Source: Heliocidaris erythrogramma (taxonomy: Eukaryota; Echinodermata; Echinoidea; Camarodonta; Echinometridae). From it: DNA of 64,000 bases. Both the position numbers and the translations under genes were made by a program. Positions 23,325 to 35,049 of the stretch are shown here, in pieces. The stretch lies in assembly GCA_025617745.1 (NCBI GenBank), contig CM046855.1, forward strand, positions 48,711,813 to 48,775,812, given 5' to 3'. The notes under the pieces are model-generated. The model was not told the origin of the DNA and ran no database searches. It saw only the letters and a program-made list of their open reading frames with translations. Position 1 is the stretch's first letter. The number at the start of each line of letters is the position of its first letter.

Positions 23325-26300
23325 TCACACTGGTCGAATTTTCATCTCGGCCTTCTTGAGAGAGTACTCATGGCCGCGCCAGTGGCTCCACACGACACTA
23401 CTGTAGTATGTCCCTGGGCTTTCTCCCACGAGATAGCGCCCGTTGAGGTTGGAAAATGAGCAGTTGTTATACCACCACGCCCCAGTCCTTGCAACAGCGC
23501 ACGTACTTGGACCGTTATCATTGTCGCGTTCCTTGGTGCTGAATTGGGACCCCGCGTTATGCCTCAGACCGTCACCTAAATGTCGGTGAAGAGTTACAAA
23601 CTGAGATGTAGTGCGATGTTTGAGAGCAAGTGAGAATGTATTTTATACAATTTTAATTCGTTGTGGTGCGTGAAACCGATTAAACACCCACAGACAAAAT
23701 ATCAAAGCAACACAAAACAAAGATGTACGGAGAAACAAAGACATAAAACCGAAAAAAAGGTTTACAGTTCAGCTTTTTAATGGGAGTGGGGGGGACTATG
23801 GTGGTCCTGATGGGACATGACATCGTAAATCGTTAATGTATCTTCGCTAATATCCACGATATTGGCGCAGATATTTGCGACTAAATGTGCGATGTCGCAG
23901 AGTTAGTCGTGAATATTGGCGAAGATATTCCCGATTTACGATGTCCCTTCAGGGCCACCATATGGAACCGTTACCGTATCGTCACTACAACTATTTTGGA
24001 CATATCCAAAATGCTCATAAGTCACTACGAGTTTCTACGATTCATGCCTAGAGGCGTAGCGTGGGTCCAGACATTGGGGGTAACACGGGTCTTACTTGTT
24101 AGATGAAACGCGATTTAACAGGACCGCCGATTGAGGGAACGTTATTGGGAATAGATCCCGTGACATGCCTTGCCTGCAGAGTTTGTTTGGGTTTTTTTTT
24201 TTTCCTTGACGAGCTAGGTAGGGCTCCAGCTCCGCATCCAACTCCTCCCGAAGGCGCGGCTGACACGAGGCGTCATTTCGATTGCGTCAGTACCTGTGCT
24301 AATCGAACCTATGAAGGAAGTTAACCCATATGCCAGCTATTAGATGTATTTTTTGCACTTTTCATTTTTCAATCACATTTTCAACGACATCACCCTTTCA
24401 CGACGCGCAAATGACCTTACCAGTCCCCGACGCGGTCCTGAGGTCGACGTGAACGCCGTCCTAGATCCTCCCAGTTACAATGGACTGCTTTGTGACCGCG
24501 CTTTGTCCAAGGACGGCTCACCTGTCCACTGGCTTCTCCCTCGTTCATTAGTCAGATCGAGAACGCGTCAAACATGGTATTGCCGTCTTCTCTTCTCTTC
24601 ATCCGTTGTTAGCTTCATGCTTCGCCTACTTTGTGTGCAGTTAACACAAAACAGTCCATTGTCGCTGGGAGGATCTAAGACGGCGTTCACGTCGACACAT
24701 TCGAAAACTCCCTAATGACGCCTCGTGTGAACCGGGCTATATACTCGCCAAAGATATTCTAAATGAGATCCTACTACATACCTGCGTCCCCAGAATATTC
24801 TCCAACCGTTAGCGCGTAATTAGCGTCTTCATCACCGATTTGGAAATTGCTGTAGAGGGCATAGCGTGTTTGTCCCTCGAAGTCTTCGAGATCTATACGT
24901 AGTTCATATGTCTTCTGTATCGCAAGCCGGTGGATGTTGTCATTCCCAAGCCAGTGTTCTGAAGTGACGTTTCCGAAACCGTGTTTGTAATCGGCCCATT
25001 CAAGATAGAAGTCAACAGAACCATCCTGTCTGCGCTGGAAGACCTGTAAAGTGTAGGAGAAGGGAGGAGTGATGGAATTTCCATTGCATCAGTACCTACG
25101 CAAAACGTGCCTGAAAAGGCCATTAGTCCATGCACTGGCCATTAATTAAACGCAATGTTTACTTTGTACATTTTGCAATCACTCTTTGTACGAATCAGTA
25201 CGATATCACTCTCACATGGGGTGTCAAAGGCCGCAACAGCCTTTGACGCAGCCCTACGTCAGGCAGATGACGCCTCGTGTGCAACGAACATACAAAATAA
25301 TTATTGAGATGCAGAGAGCAAGAGAGAGAGAGAAACGGTGAGAGGTGAGACAATTCTTTCGGGTTTTTTTTCAATTCCCCTCTTGTTTATTTAGTGTCTT
25401 TTCCGGTGATTTATGAGATTATAAGGATCAAGTAAGCTTAAAAGTACAACAGTCATACTTGTGTCTTTTTTCACTTACCGTCCACCCACCACCGTCAGTC
25501 TCCATATCGCAGGAGACAAAGAACGGATCACCGTCACCATCAGGAGAGATAGAGTAGACCCCGCTGATGTTCACGCCAATGGCTTGAATCTCGGCGCAGT
25601 CTCGTAGATTGTCAGGAACTTTAAGAGAGGAAAATTCATACTTTTAAGTATGATTACAGTCAGGGGCGGCCGGGGGGGGGGGGGGCACAGTGCCCCCACT
25701 TTTTCATGTACCTCAAGTAGCTTTCTCTCTGATAAGTGCCCTTTTTTACTACTAAATGTGCCCCTTTTCCTTTCTAAAAAGTACACTTTCCCCTTCTGAT
25801 AAGTGCCCTTTTTTCTCCTTCTGAAAAGTGCTCCTTTTCAAATCAGATAATTGCTATACCTTATCTCTCTAATAAGTATCCTTTTCTCCTTCTGATAAGT
25901 GTCCATTTTCGAATCTAAATATTGCCCTCTTTACTTTCTAATATATGCCCTTTTCTCCTTTGATAAGTGCATGTTTACTTCTGAAAGGTGCCCCTTTTCC
26001 CTTCTCATATTTGGCCTTTTCCACTTCTCATAAGTTCCCCTTTTCACCTGTTATAAGTGTCCCTTTTCACCTCTGATATGATCCCTTTCCTCTTCTTATA
26101 AGTGCCCCCCCCCCCCCCTTTACCTATATTTCCAACTGTTGTTTTTTTTTTTAAAGGGCCATATCTTACGTCAAATAATCGGTGCGGCTTTACAGGTACC
26201 CATATTAGTACAACTCCAATGTAAGGCAGCGGAGCCCGGGGGGGGGGGGGGGGGGGGTATGTGTCATTGAGGCCTGGACGGCATCTGCGTCCGTGACTTT

Positions 26301-27627
26301 CTGAAAAGTACCCTATAAACGAGGATTTTAGTGGAAGATATTTGATACCCTATTCAGGGAAAACCGCGACAATTTTCAGATTTTTTTTAGATCCTTAACA
26401 GGAATTTTTTAGATTTTGCAAAGTATTGTACACCCTATTCGAGCCGGAGCTGGAGGCAAAAGGGGCTCAATGCCCCTTTTGAGAAAAGGGTAGGGTGAGA
26501 AAAGGGTAGGGTGGGATAAAGTTGTCTCCGGAGTTGTCTCAAATAGCGGAGTGACATTGACATACGTGTAGTGGTGCTGCGGGAATCGGTGATTAGCGGC
26601 TCTGTTCGTGGCGGATCTGTGCTTTGCGAGTCTGTGCTTTGCTGGTCTGTGCGTGGTGGGTCTGTGCGTGGAGGGTTTTTGTGTGGCGGGTCTATAAGTG
26701 GCGAATCTGTGCATGCCGGGTTGCATGGCGGGTTTGAACATAGTGGGCAGCGTGGTTCCTGGTTTCGAAGGAGCTCCAAGATGGTTCGAGTCAGATGCAG
26801 GAGGTTATCAAGTGCCGATGTAATTCTGGAATCATAGCATCCTTGTATCTAGGAAATACAACGTACAATTTTAGTTCTCTCTTCAGTCACCTTGCATCTA
26901 AATAATATACTTGGAGCACGAAACGCTTTAAAAATTTAGGGCAACTTCACTACCCCTAACCTATTTTCCATATAGAAATCATGTTAAGATCATAATCATG
27001 ATAATACAAAAGCAGTGTAATTTTCGCACGTTATTATGATGGGCGATGCGCCAGTGACATGTCGCTTTGAAAATGCCTAGCTGTTGTTCAGCTCGTATAA
27101 ATCTTGGTGATGTTTATTAAGTTTTGAAATAGTCAGCATGCTGTGACATCTGTTTGATGTCTAGATTATTCTATTTAGTTAATTTCATTTGATGTATAGG
27201 CTACAGATTTCTTTTGGCGATCATTGGTAAATAGTGATAATACTTGTTTATCGAAAAAGTGGGACATAATTCTCAATTGTCATTGTTCTTTTCAATTTCA
27301 TTATTATTATTAGTAGTAGTAGTAGTAGTAGTATTATTATTATTATTATCATTATTGCTACTATTACTATCATTATTATATTATTATTATAGTCATCATT
27401 ATCAATATTATTTTTCTACCTACTTGAATGTTATTGACTGGGTGAAAATGAGGCCTCCCACAAGAATCCTTGGGCTCATAATGATGTTCATTACAAGACG
27501 TTTGGCTTTTCAGTGGCACATCTTGACTAGGATTTGAGGAAGATGTGGTGGGCTCGACTCGATCTTGGGCCAACGAATTTGCCACCAAGGTAACAAGTAA
27601 GGAAGAAATAAACCAGCGACAGAACAT
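23325..27627 (-). CDS. Secreted fibrinogen-related (FReD) protein, copy B
   Basis: Five exons join in phase: 27627-27424, 26848-26566, 25618-25479, 25043-24782 and 23575-23325 (TGA), giving 379 aa. All borders are GT..AG. Residues 1-20 form a signal peptide ([20 protein letters not shown]), so the product is secreted. Residues 69-95 form a short amphipathic helix ([19 protein letters not shown]), followed by a Pro/Thr/Asp-rich linker with repeated PPRTD. Residues about 165-379 are a complete fibrinogen C-terminal domain: four cysteines (RDCAEIQ, VSCDM, STCAV, YNNCS), the calcium site region ERDNDNG, and the [15 protein letters not shown] ending. Such domains bind carbohydrates or acetylated groups; in invertebrates many FReD proteins act as pathogen lectins. 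The ligand here is unknown. The gene has a damaged tandem paralogue to its left. Confidence 0.88.
23796..23965. mobile_element. Fold-back element in FReD-B intron 4
   Basis: Left-arm words TATGGTGGTCCTGATGGGAC and ACATCGTAAATCG recur as the inverse CGATTTACGATGTCCC and GGGCCACCATATGG. The inner arms also pair partly (TTCGCTAATAT / ATATTGGCGAA). It is about 170 bp with no coding capacity. Confidence 0.65.
24253..24741. mobile_element. Large fold-back element in FReD-B intron 4
   Basis: Outer ends TGACACGAGGCGTCAT and ATGACGCCTCGTGTGA are inverted repeats. Inner arms pair over about 50 bp: GTCGACGTGAACGCCGTC at 24443 with GACGGCGTTCACGTCGAC ending at 24696, plus AGATCCTCCCAG with CTGGGAGGATCT. 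A fragment with the same end (ATGACGCCTCGTGTG) lies at 25268-25282 in intron 3. Confidence 0.7.
25733..26110. repeat. Degenerate tandem repeat, about 28 bp, about 14 copies
   Basis: The unit is close to CTTCTGATAAGTGCCCTTTT, repeated with many substitutions and ending in a run of C. It fills much of intron 2 of FReD copy B. A poly-G run (about 25674-25685) and a partial hAT-like end (CAGGGGCGG at 25660) precede it; another long G run lies near 26238-26257. Confidence 0.8.
27299..27410. repeat. ATT/AGT microsatellite in FReD-B intron 1
   Basis: Triplet repeats of ATT and AGT, at the position matching the microsatellite of copy A. Confidence 0.9.
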
Positions 27628-27825
27628 TGTGTAAGATGAATGCGATTGTTTTGGAAGACAGTCAATATATGCAAGGTAAACTGCACGGGAATGTGTCCTC
27701 TGAATACCCCTTTCACTCCGTGAAATTAGTTGTAAGACTGGGGACCTGATGGTACATGTATTCATTAGTATTACTATACGGTCATTACCTCTTGTTATTA
27801 ACCTTGTTCATGCTATATTAGTATA

Positions 27826-29600
27826 CAAGAGAGAGATAGAGAGAGGGGGAGAGAGAAGTGTGTGTGCGTGTGCGTGAGAGAGAGAACGAGAGAGTTGGAC
27901 AGTATGGGTTGAGGATGACTGACAACACGACCACATAGCTATAAAAAGGGATAAAACTGAATAAATACCCTGACCGCTAATGAGATCAAAAGAAATATCA
28001 AATTATAGTTCCTCTTCCTATAGAATATAAAAATAGGTGCAAACAGGAAGAAAATGAGGAACAAAGCCCCGAAAAGTATACAGTCTTTAGTGGCCTTGCC
28101 GTAACGGAGCCTAAAGTGGAAGTCTACCATGCAGGCATCACGTTGATATTGATAGAAACAGAAAACTAGAGATCATAGTCGAGATCAGTGAAAAATGTTG
28201 ACGAATATCCGATAAAGGAGAAGACAGTTATCAAGTTTTAACATTTTAATCGATCAAACACAAATTGGTAACTCTGCGATTTCCCTGTAGAGCAACTCTC
28301 CATACTAATCATTGCTTGAAGTTTAATTTCCTCCACAGATAATAATTATACGTGCGTTGTAGATTCATTAACAGTTAATGGATGGTTGTACGACACAGTC
28401 ATGCTTCGGCGACAATTGCTCCACGGTCCTTGGGAATTTCGTACACTAACCACCGAATTCTAAATTTCAACCCTGGACCAAGAACCGTATAACTAAACAC
28501 AAACCTAACCCGGAACCTAACCTAAAATAATTCGACATTGCTAACCCAATACCTTTGACGAAATAAAGCTCGGAGCAATTGTCGCCGGATTATAATGTCG
28601 GAGCATAGTAAATAAAGATAGAATAGATTATTTGCTTTCCAGTGTACTTTCTATAATAATAATATGATAATAATAATATGATAATAGGCCTTTTGGTCTA
28701 TTTTTACTCGGGGTAACCTCATCAATATTAATACTGTTTTCCTTGACGGCCCTGCATTGATCTGTCGTCTTGGATTACTTAGCTCCAGTGTTTTGATGCC
28801 AAAGTCATCTCCTGCCAAGCTTGTTTTGTTTGTTTGTTTGTGTAATAAGGAAACACATTTCAGTGTCAAGAAGATTACTGTAGGGTGGCCTGGAGCTGGC
28901 TTTAGGCGTGGTCACTTACAGAGCTACAAACATGACATGTTCACTCCTTGCTTGCCTGTGGTAATCTGCCTTGAGGTGGTGTACTTATCTCAACCTCAGG
29001 GTTTATTTGTATATATACATTTGTTTAACAATTGAGAATAAATATTCAAATTATACAATTTGCATATAAAAGGAAGTACATCAATATACAGAAGTTTCTA
29101 ATAAATATAAATGTGTTTCTATGAATAAACATTCCTTTCACTAAATACACAAGAGGCTAAACCATTCAGAGTTATGTGCTGATCCATGAAGTGTACATGG
29201 AACAGAGGGATAAAAGAACATTGCAAAAGTAATGTACAAGGAATGTAAACATGAGATGAAGTAAGAGTAGTTCAAATAGTGATATAGAGGGAATGTAAAG
29301 AATGAGATGAAAGTGTAAAGCATGAGATGAATGAAGGAACAAATATATAAGAAGGGGAGATCACAGGAAGTGTAAGATAGTAAATATAAACATTCAATAC
29401 TTTGTGTTCAAAATAAACTCCTACATTACCAAATAGGTACATTTTGTTTTAAAATGATTGACACCTCAAATAAGAGATATTCACGTTTGTCCTTATTTTT
29501 TATTTATTTATTTTTTTGTATATAACATGCAAAGTGTGAACAATAGCCAGCCAAAACACCAAGGATCCAGAAGGCTAATCAATGGTTCACTGCAACTCAT
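27826..29600. other. Upstream flank of FReD copy B
   Basis: A GA microsatellite (27826-27895) is followed by sequence also found upstream of copy A. On the minus strand, 28130-27939 can encode a hydrophobic segment starting MVDFHFRLRYGK with ALFLIFFLFAP in the middle. The same ALFLIFFLFAP is encoded in the matching place of copy A (near 18925-18890). It may be a leftover or alternative first exon; no clear donor follows it. The rest is AT-rich with short GAGATGAA-type repeats at 29230-29335. Confidence 0.45.
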
Positions 29601-29639
29601 TTAAAAAATGCTCACACATACACACACACCCCATACACC

Positions 29640-30058
29640 CTGTCTTGTATTGCTTTATTTCCGAGGACAAGTATTGTTCCTCTATTGTTCCTCGTCCTCG
29701 GACAGTCGACGGAATAAAGCACAAATTCATTGTTCGACGTTCGAGGACTATTGTCCGGCTTCCGAGGACCATTGTTGTCATTATTTTTTTTTTGTTCTCT
29801 GTCCGAAAATGTCCTCGGACATACTGCTAAACACGCCCACACACACACACACACACAACTCTACATGGCTTTATTTCCGCGGACAAGTATTGTTCCTCTA
29901 TTGTTCCTCGTCCTCGGACAGTCGACGGAATAAGGCACAAATTCATTGTTCGACGTTCGAGGACTATTGTCCGGCTTCCGAGGACCATTGTTGTCATGAT
30001 TTTTTTTTTGTTCTCTGTCCGAAAATGTCCTCGGACATACTGCTAAACAGACCCACAC
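29640..30058 (+). repeat. GACGGAATAAA elements, tandem copies b and c
   Basis: Two almost identical units of about 190 bp, offset by 216 bp, each sit between CA microsatellites. Each has the word CCGAGGACA or its inverse several times (CCTCGTCCTCGGAC, TTCCGAGGAC, ATGTCCTCGGACA) around the core GACGGAATAAAGC (29708 and 29924; the second reads AATAAGG) and a following CATTGTTC. Confidence 0.8.
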
Positions 30059-30089
30059 ACACACACACACACACACACATTCACATACA

Positions 30090-30235
30090 TGCACTTGTGG
30101 GGAACTTTATTGTTTTTTCCTATTGTATTTTGTACCCCGCGAGTACTTCTCCTATTGTATTTTGTACCCCACAAGCATGACGGAATAAAGGCCATCATTG
30201 TGCTCTTTTGTTCTCTGTACCCCACAACTGCATAT
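30090..30235 (+). repeat. GACGGAATAAA element, copy d
   Basis: The arm word here is TTGTGGGG and its inverse GTACCCCACAA (30094, 30163, 30223), around the core at 30179-30189, followed by CATTGTGC and TTGTTC. CA microsatellites flank it on both sides. Confidence 0.75.
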
Positions 30236-30556
30236 AATAATGTAAAAGCACACACACGCGCGCAGACGCCCGCAATTTGCCTCTTTAAGGATTATAGTAA
30301 GGATTTACCCCGTCAAAAACGTTCAGTCAAGTCAAAAAATTTCTTTCGCTGAATTGCTATTGAATTCAACGTATGATTATTGGAGATGGAACATGCATGC
30401 ATGCTCGGTTGACAAAACATATCAGAAGTCAAATCAAGTCTATCCAAAAATGAGGTGAACAGTGGAAAATGTATAGAAAAATTAAAACATAGATCATTAG
30501 CCGTTTGCGAATAAGATTGTCATGCGGTACCAACTGATTTATTGCTTTTACCTTTG

Positions 30557-30559
<3 letters not shown>

Positions 30560-30627
<68 letters not shown>

Positions 30628-30640
30628 TATATTAATAACT
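30560..30640. repeat. TA microsatellite
   Basis: A nearly uninterrupted (TA)n tract directly upstream of element e. Confidence 0.9.
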
Positions 30641-30644
30641 CTAT

Positions 30645-30785
30645 ATGGTACCTTAGCAGGACAGTGCTTTGTTAGGAGCATTGTCTGAATGTCCTGCTAA
30701 TGTCCGCGAGTGTCCTGCTAATGTACAGCAATGTATTGTGACGGAATAAACCTCATTGTTCACTGTCCCGCTAACGTACCATCCA
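30645..30785 (+). repeat. GACGGAATAAA element, copy e
   Basis: The arm word is AGCAGGACA and its inverse TGTCCTGCTAA (three copies), around the core GACGGAATAAAC at 30740-30751, followed by CTCATTGTTC. It lies between TA-rich tracts. Confidence 0.75.
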
Positions 30786-30799
30786 GTGTTGTATATATA

Positions 30800-32464
30800 C
30801 AGTTAACAACAAAATTATTCATACCCCTTGGAAAATTCTAGTTTTTTGCATTTTTCCTAAAAATGAATGGTTAAATGAAGTTACTTGTACTTCACTTGAA
30901 TACATTTAGTTATCATCTGCAAATGAATGCCGTTTCCGGTTTCACCTCATTTGCATAACAATAGAAAAGGTGAGTTATCCAAAATGGGCGATGTTCAAAA
31001 TTATTCATACCCTTGGTGATTTATTGACTTTGTCAATCAGTATGAATCCGATCGTTGTGATTAATGCTTGTAATTCACTTTATTTTAATACACCGTCACA
31101 AGGCTTCCGGGGAGGGGTCTCTGCTGGGATATCAGGCCAGTACCTGTTCTCAAATGGCTCCTTGAGGATGTTGTCCACACATGCCTTCACCTGACCTTCG
31201 GGGAGTTCATTAGATTTCGTGTCCTACAGGTGATGCAGTTATCGACTTCATGATGAGAGGACTATGATATTGAAATTTTCGGTCATTTATTCCATGCATT
31301 TTAATGAAAATTCTGTATCTACTTATGAAGCAAAGCACCATTCCTGAAGAGCCCTTCCATTTTGCACTGCCTGTGGGAGGGTTCACCTTTATTCATTGGC
31401 CCCATTCTTAATCAGAGTGGTCAGGAAGGCCATGTTGGTGATATTAAAGTCATTGCATGACTCTAACGTCAGGTCACCATGAATAACAGTATGTAACCTT
31501 TGAGTACCATACACATCCCACATTGACTGTTACTGTATATTATTCTTCATATGGTATATTCTTTGTATCTTTGGTATGAAAGCTACAATCCTTGATATCA
31601 AAATGAATGTAAACCAAATTTATACCATATGCCCTCCATGTTACCAGCTGCAGTGCACAAAATGCTACCACTTTGACAGTGCACTGGAACATAAAGATCA
31701 GTATTTTAAGCTTCACTCGAGTACCCACTTGCAGGTGTCCATATCAGAAATGTGTCAATCAGTGTAACTGAATAAACTGATAAAATTGGCACCATCCAAC
31801 CTTTAGACAACTACCATGGCCTCCCTAAACATTCTTAATAATAATGGAACAAAAGTATCAGGAAATACCTTCCCTTGACAGTGCAATAGTGAAGGCCTCT
31901 AGGGAAGTCCCTCCAGGAAGAGTGCTTTGTTTCAACTTAGAAATACAGAATTGTCATTAAAATGTAAGGAATATTAACGAAATATCAATATCATAGTTCT
32001 ATCCTCATGACGTCTAAAACTACACCACCTGCAAACACAAAATCTGCTTTAAATCCACCAAATCCCCTGAAGACCAGGTGATGGCATGTGTGGACAACAT
32101 CCTCAAGGAGATTGGGCCTTTGGAGACCAGGTATTGGCCTGATATCTCAGTAGAGACCTCCAGAAGCATTGTGACAGTGTGAAGAAAGTGTTACGAGCAT
32201 TAATCACAAGGACTGGATTCATACTGATTGACAAAGTCAATAGATCACCAAGGGTATGAATAATTTTGAACATCACCCAGTTTGGATAATTCACCTTTTC
32301 TATTGTTATGCAAATGAGGTGAAACCAGAAACAGCATTCATTTGCAGATGATAACTAAATGTATTCAAGTGATGTGTAATTAAATTCAGTTAACCATTCA
32401 TTTTTAGGAAAAATGCAAAAAACTAGAATTTTCCAAGGGGTATGAATAATTTTATTGTTAACTC
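30800..32464. mobile_element. 1.66 kb fold-back DNA transposon with very long arms
   Basis: The left end CAGTTAACAACAAAATTATT and right end AATTTTATTGTTAACTC are inverted and flanked by TA (30798-30799; 32465-32466). Pairing continues far inward: the words near 31225-31280 (CAGGTGATGCAGTT, ACTATGATATTGA) and 31300-31350 match in inverted form near 31870-32030. The arms are at least 600 bp, so most of the element can fold on itself. No transposase frame is recognisable. The ends resemble Tc1/mariner elements of the TATTCATACCCC type. Confidence 0.8.
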
Positions 32465-32482
32465 TATATATATATTTATAGA

Positions 32483-32732
32483 TATAGATAAAAAGAGAGA
32501 GAGAGAGAGAGATAGAGAGATACAATGAATGAATTCCAGAGAAGACATTGGTAATGCATTGAATTCCAACTTTTTAATTTATTTTCACCAAATTTTCGAT
32601 CCTCACGGATCTTCCTCAAGGTAATGAACAAAGTGAAATGTGTATGTGAAGCTCTGCTCAGAAAAAGTTGACAATGTAATATACCATGGTAACGCGCTTA
32701 GTTGCTAGGTAAAGGTTTGAGATCTTAATTTT

Positions 32733-32766
<34 letters not shown>

Positions 32767-35009
32767 ATATATAATAGGCGCACTTCCATAAATATTACGA
32801 AGTCCGATCGAGCAAACACGGCATGGGGGGGGGGTGGGGGATGTTGTGAATATAACAATTTTGCATTATATGGCGAACAGGGTAAATGGCGGGCCAGTGT
32901 GTTTTGCTGAAGGTTATTTATTGCTGCTTATTTCTTATGTTCATTAGCAGGCCCTCAGAGCACAAAGCGACCAGCCCTCAAGCTCGAGCGGCTTGTGGGG
33001 TAAAACTACCCGTGCAAGCTCCGCAGGTTCGTAATTTCGGAAATGAATATAGGGTTCCGAATTCAGAAGGTTCGCAATTCCGAAATGAAAAATAGTTCAT
33101 GATTCCGAAGTTTCATATTTCAGAAAATGAAAGAGGGTTCATAATAATAATTCCGAAGGTTTGTAAATCCAAAAGGTTCATTACTCCGAAGGCCACTTCC
33201 GAAAATGAAAAAAGGTTCATTGAATTCCAATGGAATGTTAACAACCATATGAATTTGTTATGAATTTGAGTTTATTTGAAAGATCCCTTTATGACATATT
33301 ACACGTACAAAAAGTGTGTAGAAATAGAAATAGACAAAATGCCGTGATTATTACAAAATGGTGCCCTAGATGATGTCACGATCCCATTTCATTTTTCATT
33401 TCATTCATTTTATCAGGGTAAAAACTCACTTCAGCCGGACGGCTGTTCTTCAGTACTAAGTCCGTGAGACGGAAATAACGAAACTCATTGAAAAAGTTAC
33501 AGTGCCGAGACAATACGAGACTTTTAAAAGCATTTAAAGTCAAAAACAAATTCTGTCCATGTGCAGATAAGACCTCCTGGTATGCCGGTTTGAGCCCTGG
33601 GGAGTGTTTCATCAAGTGTTTTGTCAGTGATTTTTTACCGACAACCGTTATAAGCTACAGAAATCCATGCATCTGATTGGCTGAGAGCAAATTTGTCGGT
33701 AAAAAGCACTGACAAAACACTTGATGAAACGCTCCCCTGAAGTCAGTTTGGAAGTGGAACACTAATATCCAGAGAAAAAAAAGTTTCGGCATGTGCCATG
33801 AGAGTAAAGGGCAACTCTCCAGTTTTTCTTTCTCATACAGGTCATTATTTTGTTGAAATTTCATACAATATTTTTAAAAGCATTCAAAGTTAAAAACGAA
33901 TTCTGTCCATTTTGATGTGTAGTGGCGAGTGCCTAGTGTGGGGGAAAAGGGCTCTAATAACAAAGCCAGGTTGAGCCCTGGTTTCAATTGAAAACAGTAG
34001 GCTTAACACCAAGACAAAAACTTTCAGCATGTGACATATGAGAGTAAAGAAAAACTGTTCAGGTTGTATCACATGTAGGTCATTATTTAGTTAAAATGTC
34101 ATGTGTACGATACTTCAGGGGGCGGCGGAGCGTCTTTCATAGTGCGGGGGGTCTAAAAGAGCAAGAGGGTGAAAATTACCGTCGCGTCATCGGAAATATT
34201 TTCTTATTCCTTTGCGATTGGACTCTTTTACAACACTATAATCTCGTCAGTCTAGTAGAATAATTGACATGATTGAGGAGTAATTTATGGCTCGTTTCTG
34301 AAACTTGGCCAATATTTTTCCGCTCAATCTGTGAGAGGAGGCTTGTATTAGCCAAAAGGAGCTGGACTAGGGACTCGTTTGACTCTTTTCACTGACATTG
34401 ACAAGTCTGTAGCGGTGCAGATATTATTCTGTAGTCTGCTGATTTTCAATCAAGGTAGCTCAGTGTCTGGTGAGTACCTACTTCATGCTCAGGCTCTGGC
34501 TCTGGACAGCCAGGCAGGAGAACCAGCGAGCACTGTCGCCTTCGTATGACCGTACCCAGGTACCGGGGACTGACGAGCATTGGCGAGGTTAACTAGCACT
34601 GTCGCGAAGCGACAGCGCTCACTCATAGTCATAGGTACACGCCATTGCCGACTGTGTAGGAATGTGCACAGCCAACACACATAGCCAGGATTGGCTTCGT
34701 GAATGTAAAAAAAAAAAAAAAATTGGCTATACGCCTTCTATATCACGAAGCCAGGCGTTCTTACCCAGCAATCTAACTGCGCACGGGTTAGCAGGACTGG
34801 AAAATGCCCTGAAATATCACTTTTCTGATAACTCTCGCGACCGACGGCTCCTTCAGTCACCACAGCGTATCCTCCTATGAAAACATTTAGAATTAGAATG
34901 TCTTTTTGATCGTACATATTTTTACCAAAAAATCAAAAAAAGATCGTAAGAAATTTCCGAAAACTCGCCAGTGTTTGTGTGTATCCATGCCTCCTCTTGT
35001 CATGCAGAT

Positions 35010-35012
<3 letters not shown>
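32483..35012. repeat. 2.56 kb tandem duplication, copy 1
   Basis: This segment and the next are nearly identical at an offset of about 2,556 bp, differing by scattered substitutions and small indels. The unit begins in TAGATAAAAAGAGAG, has an internal TA microsatellite and a G run, a degenerate repeat of about 45 bp at 33025-33235 (GGTTCGTAATTCCGAAA type), a fold-back MITE (33597-33738) and the hairpin CTGTCGCGAAGCGACAG near 34595. Short open frames shared by both copies look non-coding. Confidence 0.9.
33597..33738. mobile_element. Fold-back MITE, TGTTTCATCAAG family, copy 1
   Basis: Ends GGGGAGTGTTTCATCAAGTG and CACTTGATGAAACGCTCCCC pair, and the arms continue inward (TTTTGTCAGTGATTTTTTAC / GTAAAAAGCACTGACAAAA). 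Other copies lie at 36153-36294, 39971-40109 and 40153-40293. Confidence 0.85.

Positions 35013-35042
<30 letters not shown>

Positions 35043-35049
<7 letters not shown>

Noticed and set aside
24344-24715. 123-codon open frame on the plus strand
   Set aside because: It lies within a large fold-back element in an intron of the minus-strand FReD gene. It has no recognisable domain.
25733-26110. CRISPR-like array
   Set aside because: The units are degenerate and contiguous, without unique spacers, and the DNA is from an animal.
29608-30180. 190-codon open frame
   Set aside because: It runs through CA microsatellites and two copies of the GACGGAATAAA element. The peptide is repeat-derived.
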